The position numbers and the translations under genes are program-made. From NCBI GenBank assembly GCA_024760905.1, contig CM045732.1, positions 53,664,996 to 53,728,995 on the forward strand: a stretch of DNA of 64,000 nucleotides, read 5' to 3'. The first letter of the stretch is position 1. Each line of letters starts with the position of its first letter. The notes below the pieces were generated by a model. That model was not told the origin of the DNA and ran no database searches. It worked only from the letters and a program-made list of their open reading frames with translations. Source of the stretch: Plotosus lineatus. Its lineage: Eukaryota; Chordata; Actinopteri; Siluriformes; Plotosidae. This document shows positions 1-11,400 of the stretch, piece after piece.

Positions 1-210
1 TTGGACCCGTTTTCCACATTAAAGAAAACACTGGGAGCCACAAATCCTTTTTTGACATTTAAAATCAAATAAGACTGCATATAATGTTTTACCCCTTTTC
101 CTTCATGTTAATATAAAACAACAATGTGTTGCATTGATTTAAACGACTGCAGTGACAATTAAATTACAATTCTGCTTGCAACAAAAACATTTAGATTAAA
201 AAAAATCGCC

Positions 211-262
211 AGCCTCCCCGCAACCCTAATTAGCATTAAGTGGTTCAGAAAATGGATGAATG
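211..262 (+). repeat. Tail-only LINE/SINE remnant (type-B tail)
   Basis: About 50 nt match the 3' tail seen at the end of the SINE copies at 19218-19541 and 24382-24628: cccgcaaccctaattagc, then attaagtggttcagaaaatg and a gatgaatg tail. Nothing upstream of the tail is present, so this looks like an extremely 5'-truncated insertion. Confidence 0.6.
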
Positions 263-283
263 TGTTCGAGTCCTTGTATTTTT

Positions 284-399
284 ATAAAGAAAAAGAATAT
301 CTGTCCCACGAAGCATGGGACGGGGTGCAGCCAGATGTGTTAACGGGTTGGGCAGTCTACCCATCACTCCCTTCGTGGGATCTTATTTTTCTTTATTCA
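284..399. repeat. Imperfect inverted repeat, arms about 28 nt
   Basis: The left arm (284-313, ending gtcccacgaag) is complementary to the right arm (371-399, starting cttcgtgggat). About 57 nt lie between the arms, and small gaps occur in the A/T-rich outer part. It could be a decayed MITE or a chance hairpin. Confidence 0.45.
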
Positions 400-1147
400 T
401 TATGTAAATGTTGTTTTGTCATGATTTTAATTTACAAAAACAACAGCAACACGGAAAAGTATATGAAGACTTATTTTAAGAAGGAACCCGCTCAACATTC
501 TTTTAAATAATATTAATGCTTAATGCTGCACTGGCCGCCCCATTCTCAGAGTGGACACTGAACCACACCCAGTTTTTTATTTTGTCACTGGGAGGAGAGT
601 TATTTAATTCGGAGATATAAACAAATCTCATTCACCGTCTCTTACTTCAGCTGTTGATTTCTGTTCCTGGATTACAAACCCCGGCGGCGGAAAAAAAGCT
701 CTCACTCGCCGCGCTGCTGATGGTGAGAACACTCCTTGTCATGAGCACAAGAATTTGGAAATCCACCAACACAGCAGATCAAAAACACTGAGACTCTCAA
801 TGGAGCTGATTGATATAACAAGAACACACACACAAAATCACCCCGCCTACACCAAATAAATATCCGCCCACACCATGACGGTTAATTTTCATCTGTAATT
901 TTCAACCCCAAAAGAGCATTTTTGGAAGGATACCCACTGGGTACCTGTGGATACATGACCGTTACAGGACTCTGCCTTAGGCAGATTCTCCCATCATTAA
1001 GGTGAAAGCTAGTTTTGATGAAGTGGTTTTTGTAGACGATGTTTGTGGTGCACCCGTCGGCCACCGTAAAGTTCAACATTATTTTGAAAAGCCACGGAGC
1101 CGCACCAGAGAGGTGAAAGAGCCACATGCGGCTCCGGAGCCATGGGT

Positions 1148-1325
1148 TGCCAACTCCTGGCTTAGTGGATAAGGTGATGGGTTACTGAGCTGAAGGTTAG
1201 TGGTTCTATCACCACTATTGGACCCTTGAGAAAGGCCCGTAACCTGCAATTGTTTAGTTGTATTAAAAAAGAATGATACTGTAATTGTAAGATGTTCTAA
1301 ATGTAAGCTTCTGCCAAATGATTCA
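1148..1325 (+). repeat. Degenerate tRNA-derived SINE (V-SINE-like)
   Basis: The copy keeps the head (tggcttagtggataaggtga) with a good pol III A box. It also keeps the core with 'cccttgag(c)aaggcc' and 'cagttgtat', and a weak 'taaatgtaagc' tail. It is the same family as 30241-30432 and 43490-43672 but more diverged. Confidence 0.6.
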
Positions 1326-1689
1326 TATTGATTCACTGTAATGATTCACTGTCGTGATCAAATGATTCACTAATGCTCAGGCCTCAGATCTGAATTTTAC
1401 TCCAACAGTTGCTTAAAATTGGTGCAAAATAGAAACCTTTATGAACCTATCAGGAATTAATGGAGCACTGACAACACAAAAACCTGCAAATTATTGACAA
1501 TTAACTATTGCTAACAAATACTGACTCAACTTTAAGTTCATCTCAGTGAGTAACAACTTCCAATTTCATACACAGAATGTTTTCAAGTACAGTGGTACTA
1601 TACCTCGTCTAACGAGTGTCCCTTATAATGATTTTTCCATGATACAAGCTTCAAACCCACCAAAAATCTGCTCTATCCAATGGGCAAAA

Positions 1690-1893
1690 ACTGGCCCTGG
1701 CATGGTGTTTCGGGCATATCCAACCAGGAAGAGACCCCAGGGTTGATCTAGAGACTATGTCTCTCGGCTTCCTGAAGAGCTGGAGGAAATGACTGAGGGA
1801 AGGGACATCTGGATCTCATTGCTTAGGTTGCTGCCCCCACAACCCAACCATGAAAGAAGAAGATGATGATGATGATGATGATGATGATGACGA
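1690..1893 (+). mobile_element. Rex3-like LINE, 3' end fragment
   Basis: In frame it reads GMVFRAYPTRKRPQG and, after a stop, a decayed 'gactatgtctctcggctt...gaggaaatgac...ttgctgcccccacaaccc' block. This matches the 3' coding end of the fish Rex3 (RTE-clade) LINE, and the fragments at 41820-41975 and 55378-55547 share it. It ends in a (GAT)n tail at 1862-1893, as usual for this family. Confidence 0.7.
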
Positions 1894-2298
1894 TGATGAA
1901 ATTAGAAATGTAATAAATGATAAAATTGAAAAACTAAGATGTCTCTTACATTAGTTTGTCAAAAAAATATGGAAATGGGAATAATGAAATAAGTAAAACT
2001 TGAAATTTTACATCAGGGATGTGAAGAATAAAGAACTCTGTGGAGAGGACACAAATGTAATAGTAATACTTGCTATTTCCATGAATATGAGTATGTTATA
2101 CAGTAACGTCCCCCTGTGGATGTTGGGAGCCTATAATCTAAAGAAAGAAATACCTTTGAAACTTCTCTCCAAGGCAAAATTATCTCACACATAATTACTT
2201 CACAATGGAAGTGAAACCCAGCTGTGAGGTGATGATATAAATTCAGACATACGTGCTGTATTATTGTGAAGCTGCATTCATTCTATTTATGATCTTAT

Positions 2299-2378
2299 TT
2301 GGGGCCGCGGGAAGGCTGACCCCATCCCAGCCGACTCTGTGTGAACGCAGAGTACACCCTGGGCCATCGCCGGTGAAG
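2299..2378 (-). repeat. Decayed type-B retroposon tail, antisense
   Basis: The order ggggccgcgggaaggctg, cccagccgactctg, gcagagtacaccctgg and gccatcgccgg matches the antisense strand of the type-B SINE tail at 37560-37670. Both ends are worn. Confidence 0.5.
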
Positions 2379-2469
2379 CTGGTTCGTTTTTTGTTTTGGT
2401 TTTACTTTTAATTAAACCTTGAAATAAGAACCATAAAGGTTAGTTGAAAGAGCTCCTTTTGGGCACGTG

Positions 2470-2552
2470 ACCAGGATGGCCGAGTGGTTAAGGCGTTGGA
2501 CTTAAGATCCAATGGACGAATGTCCGCGTGGGTTCGAGCCCCACTCCTGGTA
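2470..2552 (+). tRNA. tRNA-Leu (anticodon UAA)
   Basis: This is an intronless 83-nt tRNA gene. The acceptor arms ACCAGGA and TCCTGGT pair fully, with discriminator A. The A box is tggccgagtgg and the B box is ggttcgagccc. The anticodon stem TTGGA/TCCAA encloses the loop cttaaga with anticodon TAA at 2503-2505. A long variable arm (GGAC/GTCC) is typical of leucine tRNA. A TTTT pol III stop follows at 2555-2558. It appears functional and unlinked to the protein genes. Confidence 0.95.
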
Positions 2553-2877
2553 GCTTTTCCTTTTACAGAAGAAACCCATCAGCAGTCATCATCAAATATT
2601 CACTTGTTCAATTCCTCTTCTACGTAATCAGGAGCTGAAGAAGAAGCTTCACATGGGAAAGTCAGAGTTGAAGTCGGAATAGCCGATAGAAAAGCACTTT
2701 AATGATCATAAAAAAAAATCTCATTAATTCAAATCCTGTATTTATAATCACGTTAACCGCGAGTTAATTTCTTCAAAGAATAAAAACTTTCTAAAAAAGA
2801 AAAACAAAAGCTTGCCGCTTATATTTATGCAGTTGGTTTCTATATCAGTAGTTTCACCTAGCTGTAAGTTTAGGGAG

Positions 2878-2878
<1 letters not shown>

Positions 2879-2908
<30 letters not shown>

Positions 2909-2931
2909 GGATTTATTGATTGATTGATTGT
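2879..2931. repeat. (TTGA)n microsatellite
   Basis: Tetranucleotide repeat of ttga units with one gga and one tta interruption. Confidence 0.9.
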
Positions 2932-3397
2932 ATAGATTATAGTTTCTTATTATTACGGTAAATATTATTTCCATCTTGAGCAAAATGCATGTTCTGTATC
3001 TTTTGCCAATAATGTACCTGTATAGTGTTTGAGGAAAGGCACTGGTTAACTGATTTGGTTTTGCCATTAGATGTCGCTGTTGTACTTCAGTCTGAAAAGG
3101 TTCAATTACAAATTCCATTTCCAGAGACATACCCGTGTCTAGTGCACTACATGGACTTCAAACACTTTACCCTAACAAAGAAAGCATGAAGTCATTTATA
3201 ACGCAGCTCAGATCGCTGCCATTTTACCTGGGATTTACCTGCCCTCAAGTAACCATACTGAACCCTGGGTTATATAAACAGCAGCCTTCTTCAGCATTTA
3301 TTATGTAATGGTGCGGTTGTTTCGGGTACTCAAGAAAAATAATGAATATGATTATGAATGAATTGTGAGGTTGTGTTAAAATAAATGGGAATATAAT

Positions 3398-3449
3398 ATA
3401 TTATCTATATATATAGATATATATATATATATATATATATATCTATATA

Positions 3450-3480
<31 letters not shown>
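3398..3480. repeat. (TA)n microsatellite with CTATATAT variants
   Basis: Alternating TA repeat with periodic C interruptions. It is self-complementary over its whole length. Confidence 0.9.
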
Positions 3481-3489
3481 GTCCAGTAC

Positions 3490-3796
3490 ATGTATATTCA
3501 ATTAAATTCCATTTTATTTGTTTAGAGCTTTTTACAATTTACATTTTTACAAAGCAGTTTTACACAGTAAAACAAAGTATAAAGGAATTTGATAATTTCC
3601 TATTGCCCCGAAATATCCCTAATGAGCAAGCCAGTGGCGACGATGGCAAAGAAAAACTCACTCAGTTGCGAGGAAGAAAGTTTCAGATGAACCAGGCCCA
3701 ATGGTTCCTCATTTGGGTAAAAAGTAAAAATACAAACTATATATATATATATATAGATAGATAGATATAGATATAGATATATAGATATATAGATAT

Positions 3797-3877
<81 letters not shown>

Positions 3878-4900
3878 ATAAGACAAGAACATATAAAATA
3901 AATGAGAAATGCATTACAGTCGAAAAAAGTAGTCCGGTTGGTTACACAACTGCAAGTCCAAAATTAATTGTGTAAAAGAGTCCATATCAGCAGGGAAAAA
4001 TCATGTTCACAGTCTGTTAGTGCACATCTGGATTCATTGAGGTCTTCATAAGGAAGGTCTTCCAAGATGAGGACTCCAGTCACCATCAGCACACCAGGAC
4101 AGACCACAGGACTCAGGAAACAGGAAGATCAGGATCACCAGCATCCCAGAAGGAGAATATGTACCTCAAGAAAAACGGGGGTGTTAGGTACAGTATACTC
4201 ATAATAGTGTCATGAAAAAGATTTTCTTATTACTGAGTGCAAGCAGGGACTCTGGTGTGACTGGATATGGCAGCATACCAGTAACTAAAAGAAAGAACCA
4301 GAAGGAAGACAGACATGAGGGCACAGTGTGCCGCTAGGCAATCAGCCGCCCACTGTCAAACGGACTTGGGAGAGCATGTACAGTGAGGGAGCAAACGCAT
4401 CCCAACATCACAGTTCACCAGAACTCGCTACGCCTGAGATCCCCAGATCAGCTCCTTTACCTCATAAAAGGCAATTAACAAAATGCTTGAGTAAACAAGT
4501 AAGTTTTTGTCCTTGTTTTAAAAACAAACTGAGTCTAAGACCCGAACCTTAACTGGAATGCTATTTTCCAGGGCTTTGTAAGAGAAGCTCTGCCCCTGCA
4601 GTAATCTTCATTATTTTAGGTATCACTAAGCGTCCTGCACTTTTTGATCTTAGGGGGCCTGCCGAACCACAAGTGACAAGAAGTTTGCTAAGATAATGTG
4701 GTGTGAGACCATAAAGTGCTTTATAGGATAAAAGTAGTATTTTATACTCGATTCGAAGTTTAACTGGGAACCAGTGCAGTGTAAATAAGATTGAGGTGAT
4801 ACGCTTGTGTCTCTGGTTCTAGTAAGGACTCTCAGCGGGTAGTTTAGGGCTGGGTAGGTGAGAATGCCAGGTAGCATAGGACATGCAGGAACAGGAGGAG
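3490..4900. repeat. Dispersed fish repeat, family unidentified
   Basis: The block starting 'ttttatttgtttagagc' with 'acaaagcagttttacac' (3510-3570) has the wording of an abundant fish interspersed repeat, as does the block at 4560-4820 ('agagaagctctgcccc', 'ctttataggataaaag'). I recognise these only by resemblance and cannot name the family. A compound (TA)n/(GATA)n/(GA)n microsatellite splits it at 3738-3874. No gene was seen. Confidence 0.4.
3738..3874. repeat. Compound (TA)n-(GATA)n-(GA)n microsatellite
   Basis: TA units grade into gatagata and then into a pure (ga)n run (about 3829-3874). Confidence 0.9.
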
Positions 4901-5399
4901 AGGAAAGGAAGGTGTACAGTAGGTGAAGCAGGGTGTGTGGAACAGGCTGGTGAAGTAGGGTAGGTGGGGTTGGGTGGAGGGAGGAGAGTGGACATGGTAG
5001 AGTGAGTGGGGTTAGTAGGAACTTTTATAAGGCCAAACGTCTTCTTTCCATGTGTTATACCACTTCTGATTCTGGATGAGTAAACAGGTCGAAAACATAG
5101 GGTTGGCTGTCATCATCATCCGATAGAAAAATTGCAAATTTTAACTGAAAATTTAGCAGCATGATTGTTGAAGTTTCCAGGATCATGGGCAGAACGTTTT
5201 CGGTGGACAAATCAACGTCAACAGCTCGGATGATGGCCAGTGAATGGTCAAGATGTAGCTTCCTAGAGGGTGACATCGCAGAGTTCTTGGAGTCAAATTG
5301 TTTCTTTGGTTTTTTTGGACTATGCTCGTCTACGACCGTACTACAGCTACGAGAGCACAGTCCTTTTGGACATTTAGAACTGAGCACGCCTCTCTGACT

Positions 5400-5635
5400 G
5401 ACACAACCCTTTAGCAAGGGACAGAAACACACTGATGGCTTCGCTACTACTCTTTACGAAAGTCAGCAATGGTTCTTTTACACGCCTCTCACCATAGACA
5501 GTGAGAGACATGGCCCGCCTTTGATAACCCAGTTAGCTGCACTGGGGGAACAGTGACAACCCTGTGGGGACTCGAACCCCCAACCTTAGGATCAGCGATC
5601 CTGCACCCTATCCACTAGACCACTACTGCCCTGCC
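5400..5635 (-). mobile_element. tRNA-derived SINE type A, 3'-truncated copy
   Basis: On the minus strand it begins with a tRNA-like head: A box tggtctagtgg, then gatcctaaggttgggg and B box ggttcgagtcc. The common body follows ('cagctaactgggttatcaaa', 'tctctcactgtctatgg', 'aaagaaccattgctgac'). It stops at 'aaagggttgtgt', so the LINE-derived 3' part is missing. Confidence 0.85.
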
Positions 5636-5689
5636 ATGCTCATCTCCTATCCTGAGCTAATATGCTACCGCAGCTCAATGCTAGCCGCA

Positions 5690-6530
5690 CCCCGGATAAC
5701 AATAAACGCAGGCGGAGACGCCGCAGGCGAGGAGGGGCTGAACGACGACTCCGGCACTTGGTTAGCAGTGGAAGGTTAGCACTTCCGGTCATACTGCTTG
5801 ACAATGTTCAGTCTTTGTGAAACAAGATGGACCAGCTTCATGCTCGGATTGCAGCGCAGAGGGATCTACAGGACTCCTCCATGCTGTGATTCTGTGAAAC
5901 ATGGCTCGAGGAGAGTACACCCAACGAGGAAACTACACCAGCCGGCTACATGGCCTTCAGAGAGGACCGGAGCGCAGCAGCTAACAACAAGAACCGCGGC
6001 GGAAGAGACGGCGGATTCTCGTTAAATAAACCTGGTGTACTGACTGACTGTAGATTACCTCTAAAGCTTGTTCTGAGAATGGAGAACATCTAACTTTTAA
6101 GCTGCGGCCATTTTTGTTTACCCAGAGAACCGTTCATTTTTTCCAACGAAACAATGGGCATAGTGCAATATAAATATAAATATAATATAATACAATATTA
6201 TATTATATTATATAATTTAGTGGAATTTCGTTTATTGCAGTTATCTACTGATTTATTTATTGTATTATTATTATTATTATTATTATCATCATCATCATCA
6301 TCGTCATTTTATTTTTAATTTTGTTGTTATTATTGTATTGTTTGCTGGGTCTGTGTGAGGTTCTTTTAGATATAGAATTTTTATGTGTTTATTTTAGAGC
6401 AGTTTTGTGTGTTGTTGATTTGAGCCTTCTTTTCTGTTTGTAACTTGACTCCTTGAACAACCGAGCAAGAATTCCTATGTGTGTAAAAAAAAACACACAA
6501 TGGCTATTAAAAAATCCTGAATCCTGAATC
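5690..6530 (+). mobile_element. Internally deleted non-LTR retrotransposon, endonuclease end plus 3' end
   Basis: An arginine-rich stretch (5710-5760) is followed, with one frame change, by LDNVQSLCNKMDQLHARI, then CETWLEESTPNEETTPAGY, then REDRSAAANNKNRGG. This order resembles the start of the APE-type endonuclease of fish L2/Maui-like LINEs. After about 6035 the coding part is gone. The tract at 6330-6530 resembles a LINE 3' region ending in repeated 'cctgaatc'. The link between the two halves is inference. Confidence 0.5.
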
Positions 6531-6592
6531 AAGTGCCTTGGCTTGGAGGAAGCTTGTAGTAACCATTGACATCATTGGTTGGCTAGCTCTGA

Positions 6593-6593
<1 letters not shown>

Positions 6594-6631
<38 letters not shown>

Positions 6632-6632
6632 C
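6594..6632. repeat. (TG)n(AG)n microsatellite
   Basis: A TG run passes directly into an AG run. The same architecture recurs at 7877-7939. Confidence 0.9.
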
Positions 6633-6639
6633 ATTTTTC

Positions 6640-7860
6640 CTTGAATTAGTCCCTCAACACATTTATTTCACTTACAATCCACTAGATGACAGTGCAGTAC
6701 AAATATCACACACAAAAAAATATATCCTAGATATGAATACTAGATCGGCATCTCGCACTAAAACCAATGAGCTGGAAGTCCACTGAAACCGCCGCCATAT
6801 TGCCTGAGACTTAAAACGACTTACTTGTGGCAATTATGCAGATTTTTTTTTTTTTCAAACTAATCCAAAAAAGTTTTTTGCTTGAAAATATAGTCCAGCT
6901 TTGAGTCCACATTCTTAAAATTTCAGGGATCTGTTTGACCTAGATCATTCAATGTTCCTTGTGTACTTTTACTGTACAAAATAGAATGACTATCACAGAA
7001 ATTATGAACTTTAAACTGTCAGAGACCCAGATGGGGATGGAAGAAATAAAGAAATTTAAAAATTGTGACCAATAATTTAAGAAACTTATTTCAGTTTCTG
7101 ATTGGTGACATCAGAAGGACAGTACGTATTTCATCACCCAGCTAAATATTGCTACATGATCAATGTTATCCGAATTTTAATGTTTTATTCCACGCTGCTT
7201 TGTATGGAAACAGTTGATTATATACATTAAAATGTAGTTTATTGTCCATACAAACATACTGCACCATATTTTTAATTCTGATACAAATCATCATTATGAA
7301 AACAGACCCAAAATTCCTTTTCTTCTGACACTAATCCACTGAACGACCTTTTTCAGCAGGCCGTTTAACAGGCCTGGAAAGATACAGGAAACATACTGCA
7401 TGGTTCATGTAAATATTTTTATGCAATACATGTGTACAGTATAAATTAGTTTTACAGAATGACCTTAATTTCATATTTTCTTCCTTCCCAGCTAAAACCA
7501 GTCATCAACCTGCAGCCACCAGACAAACAGTGAGCTTCCGCAAGGCTGTAGTTCTGTCCAGCATATAGAGAGGCTTTAGGGAAAACATGGAAAGGATACA
7601 AGATGAGGAGATGTCTGCAGAAGATGATAGTGTGGTATCAGGTCCTAATTCTTTAATTGCAAGGTCATGCCATGTTTGTTTCAAAAAGCATGTACAAGTA
7701 CATTTAATCATTATTGATAACAGCTCTAAACTTGCAGATATTAGAGCTGAATGTTTTTTTGGGGGGTTGCCATGTCTTGTATTGTGTTGTGGTCTAAAGA
7801 TGAGAGACGGGCTTGGTTTGGTTCGCGACTGAATAGAATATTGTATATGCTTACTGTTGG
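6640..7860. other. Intergenic, no gene seen
   Basis: AT-rich single-copy-looking sequence. Short open frames at 7505-7832 lack any family resemblance. No supported feature was seen. Confidence 0.4.
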
Positions 7861-7875
7861 TTCACTGTTCTTGAA

Positions 7876-7876
<1 letters not shown>

Positions 7877-7939
<63 letters not shown>
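7877..7939. repeat. (TG)n(GA)n microsatellite
   Basis: A pure TG run is followed by a pure GA run. Confidence 0.9.
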
Positions 7940-7941
<2 letters not shown>

Positions 7942-8001
7942 CCTAGATTTAATCTTTAAAGTTATTTTACCAACTTTCAGACCTTTATTTTTCATTTTGG
8001 A

Positions 8002-8282
8002 AGCACATGTTGGAGGTTTTGGAGACAAAGTCAGAGAGGCTAGATTGAGATGGTTTGGACATGTACATAGGAGGGGTAGTGAGTATATTGGTAGTAGGAT
8101 GCTGAGGTTGGAACTACCAGGAAGAAGGTCTAGAGGAAGACCAAAGAGAAGATTTATGGATGTAGTGAAGGAGGACATGAAGGTAGTTGGAGTAAGAGAA
8201 GACGATAGAGAGGACAGGGTGAGATGGAGGCAGATAGTTTGCTGTGGCGACCCCTGAAGGGAAAAGCTGAAAGGAAAAGAAG
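8002..8282 (+). mobile_element. RTE-like LINE, 3'-end insertion with TSD
   Basis: The reading frame encodes the C-terminal end of the LINE polyprotein (ARLRWFGHVHRR, then RRSRGRPKRRFMDVVKED), ending at CCGDP before a stop. The 3' tail 'gcgacccctgaaggg...gaaaggaaaagaag' follows. It is flanked by a perfect 15-bp target-site duplication, atttttcattttgga, at 7987-8001 and 8283-8297. It is the 3' end of the same family as 50730-53102 and 56196-59361. Confidence 0.92.
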
Positions 8283-8599
8283 ATTTTTCATTTTGGACAC
8301 CAGTGGAGCACGGATGAATTCCTAATCCAAAAAAACTCCAGAGATTTTCAGGAAGCTGATCCCCCACCCCTGGTCTGTCTGCTCTCTGCTTACTCTACCT
8401 CCACTGTCATGATGATGAGACGAGACTGAAAGTTAAAATATAATTATATTCTGATTGGGCTGTGCGACACAGGGCATTACATTTATTCATGGAATGTATT
8501 TACTGCAAATTTTAAGTCTGGCAGGTTGAATATACTGTACCAAGTCTCAGGGAAGATGGTGACCTGAGCGTTAGTGTTCGAGACAATCTAGGTTTCCTG

Positions 8600-9656
8600 T
8601 CCATGGTTTCGCCAAGGCATATGACAGGAAGTGACGGCTGAGTTTCGTCCACACCTTTTCCGGTTTTTCATTCGGCGCTTGAGAGGCGGCTGCCTGCTGG
8701 GGCGAACGGAGGACTAAGGTCTGTGTAGAATGGTGAACCTCTACAGGTAACGGAAATACTTGTTTTGTTTGAATGTAGTGTCAATGAGAGTTGTTTTTAT
8801 GTTGTAGTTCTTTTGTCCTATTTGTGTATAAGAGTTTTAAACATCGAAAGAGCTTGGCTGGTCGGTTAGCTTAAAACGGCTAGCGGGCTAAAACGGTTAG
8901 CTTGGCTAAGTTGTGCTCTGGCACTCCGGCTGTCTGACTTAACCTCTCTGTGTCTGTGTCTCTGTCTTACAGAGGGACGGCGGGAGGAATTCACACACAG
9001 GACGTTTGAGTTCGATGCCCCCTCGACTTCGGGTGGCCTTCATGACAGCTATTGTGACAGGAAATTTTTAGAGCTTCTTCCGACGGGCCGTTGAAACCGA
9101 GGAAGGACAGAGAAAGAAGCCCCGAGCCGCGCTTTCACATACAGAAAGGAAGAGGAAGAGAAAGAGAAGGCTGCTGGAGGCCTCGGTTTTCTGACCGCTC
9201 CGACGTCATGTCTAAGGCTGCTCTAACGTCACAGTTGTCTTAAACGTCAGGGGATTCTTGCACATTTCAATCCCAGCCACAATACTTTTATTGACTCTCA
9301 AAAACGGTGGCAGTTAAATAATTCACTTGATTCAAGGATCTCATATAAGATTTGGAGACCTTCGTGCTGCTCGCCGTGATCATTATGAACCACGTGACAC
9401 ATCTCCATCCTTACAAGAGTACATCCTGCTTCTGAATCTCCATTTCTGTGGTTCAAGAGTGAAGTTTGTTTGAACTTTATAATCTTGATTCTGCTCCTCT
9501 GGGAGTAGGCTCATAGTTCATGTTGATTGATCAGCTGGCATATTCACAAAGTGACTGGTTTTATTTAATAAAATATACCCAGCAATTCTATTACTCTTTC
9601 AGGTAACATTGCCTGTTGAACTTTTTTTTTCTTCTTCTTCTTTTTTTTTTTGCTAG
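8600..9656 (+). promoter_or_regulatory. ARF6 promoter and spliced 5' leader (approximate)
   Basis: A locally GC-rich segment (8620-8720) contains ETS-like 'caggaagtgac' and 'ttccgg' words. A leader exon could end at 8746 (ctacag|gtaacg). A second could begin at 8973 after 'tgtcttacag', and the coding exon begins at 9657 after a long pyrimidine tract ending 'tgctag'. Mammalian ARF6 also has its only intron(s) in the 5' UTR. The donor that pairs with the 9656 acceptor is unclear: the 'cag|gtaaca' at 9602 would leave only 55 nt. Confidence 0.5.
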
Positions 9657-9685
9657 GCTGAAGGAACTATTTATGAACTATTTAA

Positions 9686-10216
<531 letters not shown>

Positions 10217-11400
10217 TGATCGCTTGCTTTGGCCTGGACTATTTTAGGGAAGAAGGAAAAAAAAAATCCAATGAAAAACTTAATGACGGTTCTTTCAGTA
10301 TGCTGAAAAAGTTTGAATTATATTTTCTTTTTTTTTTTTTTTTGATTATTGAAATGACCCCTTAACTAATAATTTATAGCTTTGATCGAGATTGGATTTG
10401 CTTGCTTTGTAGCTTTCTATGTTTTGTGGCCTGTGGGTCACCTTCCTTAATTCACAGTTGGTTTAAACATTTCAAAAAAGTTTGGGTTTTTTTTTTGTTT
10501 GTTTGTTTTTTCATTCTCGTTGAATGCGGCTTCCCCCCCCCTGCCCTCCCCCCCAAAAAAATGATCTAAAGCTTTCTGTATCTGATCCATTCTTTCTTTC
10601 TCTTAAGTTTTGGTAAAATCTCGATTTTTTTTTTTGTTTGTTTGTTTTGTTTGTTTGGTTTTTTTTTTGGGACCCCTTCTGTCTATTGTCTGTGTTTTTT
10701 GAAGTCCGTGTTAAAAAAAATGAAGGTTTGTCTCCAGCAAATAGTCCATGGATGTGGTGTAATAAGACGACTTATAAGCGAGATGTTTCTGACCATCTGT
10801 AGGACAGTTTTACTGACAAGTTGTAACAAAGTAAATAGCCGATTCTGTGAGCGGTTAAACTTTATCGTGGTCATGATGTCACTGACATCGCGAGATAGTT
10901 AAATTGTAAATGACCCCATGGAACATTTATTATATGCAAGTCTATGATGATTAATCTGGATGGAGCACATGACATTCATAAACTGTATTTAAAAAAATTA
11001 ATAATAATAAATCATCACGCTGTCACATGGTTCGAAAATTGAACCCTGTGGTTCCTTGATCATGTAGCTCAAAAGACAAAGCAGCTGATTTTATTCTTTT
11101 TTTTTTTGTAATCCATTGAATTATTATTTTTTTTGAACCACTTAAGGCTAATTTTGATCTGCCTGAATGTCACTTGAATTTTTGTCTCCAGAATGTGGGA
11201 TTGTTACCCTCTTGCATTTCCGTAGAGTGCTTGCATAAGAGTGAACTGAACCTGCCATGGAAATGGGAATCTCACATGACTCATTTGCTCTCATTGCTTT
11301 ACTCATTTCAAAAAAACGTCTGTACAGAGACTAATGTAATTGTAACTTCCAATTAAACTTAGACATTTTAAAGATTTTACTTTAATCTTTGTTTCGATCC
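10217..11400 (+). other. ARF6 3' UTR (approximate)
   Basis: A/T-rich sequence with many oligo-T runs follows the stop. Candidate poly(A) signals are AATAAA at 11006-11011 and ATTAAA at 11352-11357. The real end may lie further on. No open frame in this stretch is credible. Confidence 0.5.

Larger units (their letters stand above)
1..1140. other. AT-rich intergenic segment, no gene seen
   Basis: I see no convincing exon here. The short reading frames lack codon structure and family resemblance. The segment holds a tail-only LINE/SINE remnant at 211-262 and an imperfect inverted repeat at 284-399. At about 1095-1155 there is a piece resembling a hAT element end (gagccacatgcggctcc...gagcc...gggttgcc). 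The 3' part of an upstream gene cannot be excluded. Confidence 0.4.

Noticed and set aside
2850..3900. Possible CRISPR-like or tandem gene array from regular repeats
   Set aside because: The periodicity is simple microsatellite (TTGA, TA, GATA, GA) with no spacers. The organism is a eukaryote.
5055..5432. 125-codon minus-strand open frame with matching plus-strand frame
   Set aside because: It lies partly in a SINE body. No recognised domain. Both strands are open over the same stretch, which argues against coding.
7741..8367. 208-codon minus-strand open frame
   Set aside because: It spans the antisense of a LINE 3' end and a (TG)n(GA)n microsatellite, so it is an artefact.
9602..9656. 55-nt ARF6 leader intron using cag|gtaaca
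   Set aside because: It is shorter than the usual vertebrate minimum, and the leader structure remains unresolved.
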